NCBI RefSeq assembly: GCF_030704535.1
Contig: NC_081807.1
Span: 2,397,001-2,461,000, forward strand
Length of the DNA: 64,000 nt
Direction: 5' to 3'
Source: Vitis vinifera
Taxonomy: Eukaryota > Streptophyta > Magnoliopsida > Vitales > Vitaceae
Positions 57,401 through 64,000 of this stretch are shown here, one piece after another. Made by a program: the position numbers and the translations under genes. Position 1 is the first letter of the stretch; each line of letters begins with the position of its first letter. The notes beneath the pieces are model-generated. The model was not told where the DNA came from. It saw only the letters and a program-made list of their open reading frames with translations, and did no database searches.

Positions 57401-58121
57401 CACCACACACACTTTCTCTCTGTCTCTCTCTCTCCAGTGCTTTTCAGGAGCACCAAACAAACCGCCCCCAGCTACAGTTCAAAAATCCCTGTCCCTGCAA
57501 TGAGCTGTATCAGTACTACTCTCTGATCATCACTCCATTTCTTTTTCATTTTTTCCTTGTTTTTGTTTTCGGGTAGAATCTGATTACTGAGAAAAGGTCA
57601 AGCAAACACAAGGTTGGTAGTAAAAGTGGTCTACAAATTGGCCAGAAAACTCACACCCCCACTAATTTTCAAGGCCCAGATAACAGTGGAAATGGCCATA
57701 ACTCATCATCATCACACACCACATAACAGTACCTTAAAAACTGGCACCACCACAGCTAAAGGCATGGATGTGCTCATAGGCTAGCATTTGCAATTGAGAA
57801 TAAAGCTGCTACAACTTTTGGATTTTGCTTCTTGTTCTTTCTTAGAATATATATCTTTATGTACAAGCCCAATCCATGCAGAAAATACAAAGCTTTAGCT
57901 TAGCCCCCCACCAGTAAGATTAGAATGACATAAAACAAAGAAAACCCAAAAAAAAAAAAAAGTAGTTTCTTTCCCCACTTTACAAAAAAGCACATTTTTC
58001 AAACTGTTGATTTCCTCTCTTTATCTCCCCACCTAAAACCCAAAATCAGAGCAAAAGGATAGACCCCAAAACACCTTTTTTCCCCCTACTTTCTTTCTTC
58101 TGCATTCTTGAATGTCTCTCT
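54468..58121. other. Large non-coding interval downstream of the LOG gene
   Basis: No convincing gene. Notable parts: a minus-strand open frame at 54,508-54,729 without family features; TTTGAACTTTGAACTTTGAAC at 55,676-55,696 (short tandem repeat); a CT-rich tract with CTCTCTGTCTCTCTCTCTCC at 57,416-57,436, which looks like a 5' leader or a microsatellite. The right-hand 200 bases or so before 58,121 are the probable LOG 3' UTR. Confidence 0.35.
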
Positions 58122-59459
58122 TTATAGAGCTACCTCAGTCTGCAAAGTAGTGGCATTGAACCCCACCTGCTGTTGCTGCTGCTGCTGATGCTGCTGTTGT
58201 TCAACCTCCCACCTCGCCTTTGCAATGACCCCATCATGCACAGGCACGTACTCCTAATCAAAACCAAGGCAGAATCATCATTCATAAGGAAACAACATCA
58301 CTGAGATAAAGATCAATATGGTAACCTGACCAGATTCTCTCTCTTCATCTCCGGATTGTCTTTTCCACTTATGTTTTAATCCAAGATTTAGAAAAAGAAA
58401 AAGAAAAGGAAGAGAAAAGAAACTGGGTGTTATTTGCTCAAGACCCACCTCAAGCTTTTGGACTAGCTCTTTGGCGTTTGGAGCTGACACAATGATATGG
58501 CGCTGTGAAGGCTTGATGAAGCCATCATCCACTGCTTTGTCAATGAAGGTGAGCAGGTAGTTGTAGTAGCCATCCACATTGAGCAAACCCACCTGCAGAT
58601 TTTCAGAGAAAAGCTTAGAGAATCAAAATCTTGGGAGGTTATTCTTAATGGTTTCGGATTTTGGCTCACTGGTTTGTCATGGATTCCGAGCTGTGCCCAG
58701 GTGATGACTTCCAGCAATTCCTCTAGAGTTCCATACCCACCTGAAAAAGCCAGAAGGGTGTTGCTGGTTTCATGTGAAATGAATTGAAAACAAAGAGTAA
58801 AGTGTAGCTTCAGTTTATGCAAATGGGGACCTGGTAAGGCAATGAAGCAATCAGAATGGCGGGCCATTTCTGCTTTTCTTTGGTGCATGTCGGCCACAGG
58901 CCTGACCTCTCCAACCGTCTCTCCTGTTATCTGTGGCTCCACAAAACAAACATTTTGAGAGATGTCGAAACTAAAAGACCCTACAATGCAGAAAATATCA
59001 GAAGCAGAAGAAACCCAGATGAGTTTTATCACCTCTTTGCACATCAGAGTTCTGGGAATGATCCTGGAGAGCCCAAAAATCAACAAAAAATCCTCAATAT
59101 ATCGTGAAAAACAACAAAAATAACACAAAACCAGATCAAAATACAAAGCATTTACCCAAGAACATGTCCTCCACCACGATGAACAGCTTGAGAAACCAGA
59201 CCCATCAAGCCAATACTCCCACCTCCATACACAAGGTCCAGCCTCCTCGCCACCTTCACACAACACCCCAAAACCAAAAAAATCTTCAGAAAACATGCAC
59301 AAGAAAACAAGCAAAAGAAATGGGTTCGAAGCGGTGAGAGTGTACCAGCTCTTGCCCTAATTCAACGGCGGCATCTCTGTAACAGTTTCTCTTGCCAGTG
59401 CTGCTTCCACAGAAGACACAGACACTCTTGAATCTGGAATACACAACCTTCTCCTCCAT
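58122..59459 (-). CDS. LOG: Cytokinin riboside 5'-monophosphate phosphoribohydrolase (LOG family)
   Basis: Releases free, active cytokinin bases from nucleotide precursors in one step (LONELY GUY pathway), in cytosol and nucleus. Seven exons in coding order: 59,459-59,346, 59,253-59,156, 59,063-59,033, 58,930-58,831, 58,740-58,670, 58,592-58,449 and 58,253-58,122. All are GT-AG and the total is 229 residues. Rossmann-like lysine-decarboxylase fold motifs: [11 protein letters not shown] near residue 14, [19 protein letters not shown], the catalytic-type block [33 protein letters not shown] (the PGGYGTxEE signature is split by intron 4), then [16 protein letters not shown]. The 31-nt third exon is tiny. 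The C-terminal tail, after [18 protein letters not shown], has ten glutamines in eleven residues, broken by one histidine and absent from Arabidopsis LOGs as I remember them. By sequence it is nearest the LOG1/3/4-type group; the exact paralogue is not settled. Confidence 0.95.
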
Positions 59460-59600
59460 GACTACGGCGGACTCTTGGTGGTGAGCTGTTAGGTATTCAA
59501 ACACTACGGAGCAGTAGATATATAGAGAGAAAAGATTGTGGGTGGGGCAAGCCACAACCAGGGCCTACAAGCTTTTTAACACGAAGGACAAGGAAGAATA
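59460..59600 (-). promoter_or_regulatory. LOG proximal promoter
   Basis: A TATA-like TAGATATATAGAG run lies at 59,515-59,527, about 60 bp upstream of the LOG ATG. The sequence beyond is AT-rich. Confidence 0.45.
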
Positions 59601-61980
59601 TAACATCTATGCACTATATATGCATATATAGAAAGACTCCACAGATTACTTTTTTAACTTTTTTTTTTTTTACTCATTTAATTTTTGGAAGAAAATAAAA
59701 AATAATTTTTAAAAAAATATTTGTAAAATTGGATTGTATATATATGTCTATTTTTATTTACAAGGGTAGGAATGTAATTTTGGTTCAAAACTTGGCTAGG
59801 GCCTGGATAATGAGTTGACTCATGAGAGAGTTGGCCCATCCTAGCCCAAAGCCTTTCTAGCCTCAATTTTTCAAAATATTTTCTATTAATTTTTTTTTCT
59901 TTTATCAATCTTTGTATTATCTTAAATTATGATAGGTGGTGATAGAGGATAATAGAATTAAATAATATTTTTTTATTATATTAATTTTTATTGTAGGATT
60001 AATGGATGATATTAAGATGTGACAAAGTCATAGTAAAATGTTGACTTTTGTACACGAGATAGATTTTGACTTTTTGTGGTGGGATTGCATTGAGAAGAAA
60101 TTATATTATACTTTAAATTTGAAATATAATTAATATGTAGAAAGGATTTTTTGATCTGTAAGTCACCAAAGATAGTTCAGATGTTGAAAGGCTTTATCGA
60201 TTTGCAAACTGATAAAGATAGTGATAATTAATATGAGATTAAGCAAATATTAGAATATTTTTAAATTTGATAGAGGAATTTAGTGAACTTGATTGATAAG
60301 ACGATGTTAATAGGATTTGTTAATTTGTAAGTTAATACAGACACCGACAAATAGTGCAATGATATATAAAATTAAGAATGTTTTTTTTTTGTCTGGTATG
60401 AGAATTCAATGAACTTGATTAATTTAAATAACATTATTTGTAACTTTGACAAAAGATTCAATCCACTTATATAAATAACACAAATGACGTCTTTAATAAT
60501 TTAATCTCATCATTTGTTAAAGTCTTAAGTTCATTGTCGTTACTTAAACTTTTAAGTTCTTTTTAACATTTTATGAAGTGAATGATGATAAAGGAATTCG
60601 ATGAATCCGGTCAATATGAATAACATTGAAAAAAGAAGGTTTACTTTTTTCTTTATCGTAGTTGAATATGCCTTAGTCTTAATTCAAAAACTACTTAAAG
60701 GGGTGCATAAAAAATTATGAAAACTATGCTTAATGCCCCTAATTTCTCTATTCAAAACACAACCCAATTTTTGTCTCTTTGGTATCATGCAGAGCCCTTA
60801 ATCATCTCAAAACCCACCATCATCCCAATGACACTTGGTGTATGCCAATTCACTAAGCTTCCATTTTCTTCGTGCCCACTATACAAATTTGGAGTTCAAA
60901 GTCAAAATGATCTTTACTAGGATAAAAAATAAAAATAGAACTTTTGATCATATTCCTTTTCAATCACGTAATGCTACTACTTTGGGGAAAAATAAATAAA
61001 TAATAAATAAACCCTTGAATTAAAAATAATTAAGAATTATTATTAGAAACTAGTTAGGTATTAAAAAAATATTGAAAATAAAATAGAGGGAAAATAGAAT
61101 TTTGGGCAAAAATGATTTCTTTAAAAAAAAAAAAATCCACAATGTAACCTTATTTTCAAAATAATTTCTAAATTAGTGTATCTTATCATAAAATTATTGT
61201 TGGTAATTATGGTTTTGATTTTTTTTAAATGGTCAAAATCATTAATGAATATGACTTTAAATATGTCTAAACAGATTTTTAAATGGTTTTATGACATGGA
61301 TATCAACTAAATAAGAGGCACTAATTTGTTGAAGAACTATTTTGAGAATGAACTTATGTAAAATAAATAAATAAATAAATCTCAAAAATCACTAGGGTGT
61401 CTAAGTGATTGAGATGCATTAATTAATTTATAGTTTATTAGGTAACTTATTTCGAAAATAGTTTTGAAATATAAAATAAAAATTTGTTTAAAAACCTAAA
61501 ATATTTTTAATATATTTAAAAATAATATAAATTTTATATCAGTATTTTATTTTAATCCTTTTTTATTTATATTGTTATTTTTAAAAATAATCATCAGTGA
61601 AAATAACTAAAAACAGATAAAAAAAAAAAATTATTCAGTTGCCAAGCCTGATTAATGTAGATATTTCTCAGGAAAATGGGGGGAAAAAGTAGAAAGGGTG
61701 GAATATGAGAAGAGAGGTGGGGGAAGTACACGTGCAAGACATCAGCATCAAATCAAGGTTAGCATCACAAATATTTGGGGTTTGTTTTCCTAAGAAGCAT
61801 TGAGAAGTGAGAAGAGTGCTCTATGAGGGTGGTGGAGGTAGGTGCTAGGTGGCTAGGTGGTGGGCTATGACCTAATTAAGCTTAGGCAATAGGCAAATGG
61901 GGGGTTGCAGTTTGCAGCAGCTTGATGATTGGCTCAGGCTCCCATCATCTCTCATCCATCTCCTTAATTCAAATATTTAA
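59601..61980. other. AT-rich non-coding region
   Basis: No genes. Three diverged direct repeats of a GAATTYRATGAACTTGATTA..ATAACATT motif lie at 60,275, 60,401 and 60,592. A/T-rich tracts with A-runs are at 61,117-61,134 and 61,618-61,631. A G-box CACGTG is at 61,729-61,734. Confidence 0.35.
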
Positions 61981-62099
61981 AACTATTGATACTCTCCCAT
62001 TCACCAAAACCACACTTTTTCATTCTATCACTTTTGCTTCCAACTTCCAACTTCCATTCCTCACGCTCACGCAACTCAAATATAATCATAATTAATAAA

Positions 62100-62213
62100 A
62101 TGCATTTTTACAAGCAGAAAGTGGGCACAATAATAAATGTGGGGGTGAAAGCTACATCGGATTTGATTAAGAAGAGGAGGAGGAACGAGGAAGAGCGTCA
62201 CGACTCACCCTGA
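62100..62213 (+). CDS. Doubtful small ORF, 37 residues, basic
   Basis: An open frame MHFYKQKVGTIINVGVKATS followed by a KKRRR basic cluster and an acidic EEE, ending RHDSP. It is preceded by a TATA-like ATATTTAAAAC (61,972) and a CT/AC-rich leader-like stretch (61,995-62,080). The frame is open from 61,986, but the Met at 62,100 fits a short-peptide start better. I recognise no family; the context is the only support. It could equally be a leader ORF or chance. Confidence 0.2.
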   Translation: MHFYKQKVGTIINVGVKATSDLIKKRRRNEEERHDSP

Positions 62214-63712
62214 TCTCCTCCCATCATCTCTTAAAAAGTAAACTGCAAACCCAAAATCAAGGACATGACTCAACGTTGGAGTTACATCCGTGGCTGATGG
62301 GCGATAGGCTGTAGGAGATGGGCGACGGGCGATGGGTGTGTGTAGTCAAGTCTTCGGCCTTCGGCCTTCCACCTTCGCCTATTAGGTTTCACCGTTTGGG
62401 CGAACAGAAAAGGCGTGTCCCCAAATCAATTCTCTCCTTTCTTCTACTCTTTCTAGAGATGTGATGGCCGACTCACACGCCATCTCTGCCTACTTGTCTC
62501 TTTCACTTCCCAATTCAATGCGCCTCCCTTCTCTTTCTTTTTCCCTTTCATTTAAACTCCTTTAATTAATATTTATTTACGAATTAATTTTTTCTAATTA
62601 TAATTAAAATTTAAAATAAAAAAATAATTACTAAAACTCACGCCGGCATAGAGAAAAGGCACTGTGACATGCTTTTAATGCCAAGATGCCAATCCCCTGT
62701 AGCCACAGCGCATAGCCACCAGAGGAATGTTTTCGTGTCACTGCGGCGTACCCTCCACCTTAACACCACCGGTTTGAGTTCCAATATCTGGTATTTCCGA
62801 TGTCATTCCAACGGCCAGGATCTGATCGTGTGGATGGCGCCGTCACAGAGTTGCTCTGCTTTTCAAACCTTGGGACTCGTGCTCATCCTCGGCCGTACGA
62901 TCATTTTGATCCAGTCGATCCGATATATGGTCATCATTTGGATTCATCTGTGTTGTGATATCGTCACCTAATAGTGCAAGAAAGTATCATAGAAGAAGGG
63001 ACACGTGGATAACTTGTGCTCAATTACAAGCCCACTTCTCCAATTTTTTTAAAGTAGAATGAAAATTTTATGTTTGCTTATGATGGGATAATTTTTTATT
63101 TTAAAATAGAGAATAATTGTAAAATTTAAAATTATATTAATTTTAAAAATTATGTAAAAAAAATTCAATACTACCTTAAATTTCAAAAAATTTCAAAGAT
63201 AAAAAAATATATATATAAGAAGGGTTCATATTTTTTGTTTTTAAATTTATAAATTTTTTTATATTACAATTTCCAAACTTGGGATAATTTGATATTTTTT
63301 ATTAAATTTTATTTTTTTTGTAATTTCAATATAGAATTATAAAGATCAAACATGTTGAGTTATATTTAATAAATAAAGACGAGTTTGATAAAACTTAATA
63401 CTTTTTATTTAATGATTTAAGAGGATTTTAAGTTAAATTATATTTAAGCGATTCACTAAAAACTTATCACTTATTTCTTATTTTAAGTGTGAACATTGAT
63501 AAAATTAATTTAAAACTTATTTTAAATCATTAAATCGACATATTTATTATTATAAATTATAATTATGACAAAAAAAAATTGAGTAATTAGGGCAAATAAA
63601 GATAAAAAGTAAAATAAAAATATAAATATAAGAATAAATTAATTATTTTTATTTATTACTTAAAATTGTTTATTTTTTATTTTAAATCAAACCATTAAGT
63701 TATTTTACTGAT
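62214..63712. other. GC-richer island, then AT-rich DNA
   Basis: 62,270-63,010 is much richer in G+C than its surroundings. It holds a GATGGGCGA repeat cluster (62,297-62,338), a doubled CTTCGGCCTTCGGCCTT (62,351-62,367), and a G-box/ABRE-like ACACGTGG (63,001-63,008). It looks like the proximal promoter or 5' end of a gene that may lie outside the window to the right, or a CpG-rich non-coding island; no frame is convincing. 63,040-63,712 is AT-rich. Confidence 0.35.
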
Positions 63713-63992
63713 GGTGGTGTTTGTTTTTTTACTTAATTCTAAATAGAACCTTAATACTTAATTGTATTAAATATTAGGTTGTTTGTTTTTGTAGTATTTT
63801 ATTTCTATTAAGTATTAAAAAGTAAAAAAAAAAACCATTATGTTATTTTTTCTATTTAGAAAAAGCCACATATTTTGACTTTTTTTATTTAGTAAAAAGT
63901 TTATAATAAGTCATGAAAAAATAAAAAAACAAACAACCTAAATTGTAAAACTAAATGGTTTTTAACAAAAAGTCAAAAAAACAAACACCACC
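63713..63992. mobile_element. Terminal-inverted-repeat element (MITE), 280 bp
   Basis: Perfect 18-bp terminal inverted repeats: GGTGGTGTTTGTTTTTTT at 63,713-63,730 and its reverse complement at 63,975-63,992. Inside is AT-rich non-coding DNA with partly symmetrical wording (TTAATACTTAATT...ATTAAGTATTAAAA). The ends suggest a hAT-type non-autonomous element, but the flanks (TTACTGAT and TAAATATA) are not a clean 8-bp duplication. A decayed relative lies at 51,121-51,385. Confidence 0.75.
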
Positions 63993-64000
63993 TAAATATA

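Noticed and set aside
57352-57576. Plus-strand frame after the CT-rich tract
   Set aside because: The protein is low-complexity and the CT tract looks like a microsatellite or untranslated leader; no homology was recognised. It lies downstream of and antisense to the LOG transcript's direction.
62669-62971. 100-residue frame in the GC-rich island
   Set aside because: No family features and an implausible composition for a plant protein. The region reads better as promoter-like DNA.

Overview
This 64 kb window is plant nuclear DNA from a eudicot, most likely grape (Vitis). The genes have short GT-AG introns, the intergenic DNA is AT-rich and full of small foldback elements, and there is a Ty1/copia retrotransposon with a methionine-tRNA primer site. 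The basic class I chitinase at 44.8-46.0 kb matches, from memory, the grape CHIT1B protein. The species call is an inference, since no database search was possible.

Layout from left to right: (1) 0.6-2.2 kb holds the last four exons of a brassinosteroid-signalling kinase (BSK), cut by the left edge. (2) 3.9-41.6 kb is an array of twelve copies of an intronless DUF241 gene (plant protein of unknown function, about 300 residues). Five copies point left (3.9-21.7 kb) and seven point right (22.7-41.6 kb), so the two halves diverge from a junction near 22.2 kb. Ten copies have open reading frames and two on the right are pseudogenes. Five decayed, older relatives lie between the left-hand copies, and short tails that may be the ends of further lost copies lie between those on the right. 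Each copy carries a shared upstream module (TATA box, a conserved CCAACCA-type block, and a palindrome-like CCACGAGTGG element about 300 bp before the ATG) and nearly every copy has a shared 3' UTR motif. (3) A young Ty1/copia fossil, 26.85-31.47 kb, sits inside the upstream module of one pseudogene copy. (4) 39.7-43.8 kb holds a duplicated non-coding block. (5) 44.75-46.0 kb is the chitinase gene, with an ethylene-type GCC box abutting a G-box in its promoter. (6) 47.85-48.9 kb is a NAC transcription factor on the minus strand. (7) 49-58 kb is gene-poor and AT-rich, with at least three kinds of foldback element. (8) 58.1-59.5 kb is a seven-exon LOG-type cytokinin-activating enzyme on the minus strand with a glutamine-rich tail. 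(9) 59.5-64 kb is gene-poor, with one doubtful small ORF and a clean terminal-inverted-repeat element ending at 63,992.

The single-copy genes (BSK, chitinase, NAC, LOG) have unrelated roles in hormone signalling and defence and show no sign of working as a cluster. The distinctive feature is the DUF241 array: repeated duplication of a whole gene plus regulatory unit, a change of orientation, ongoing pseudogene formation and one retrotransposon hit.
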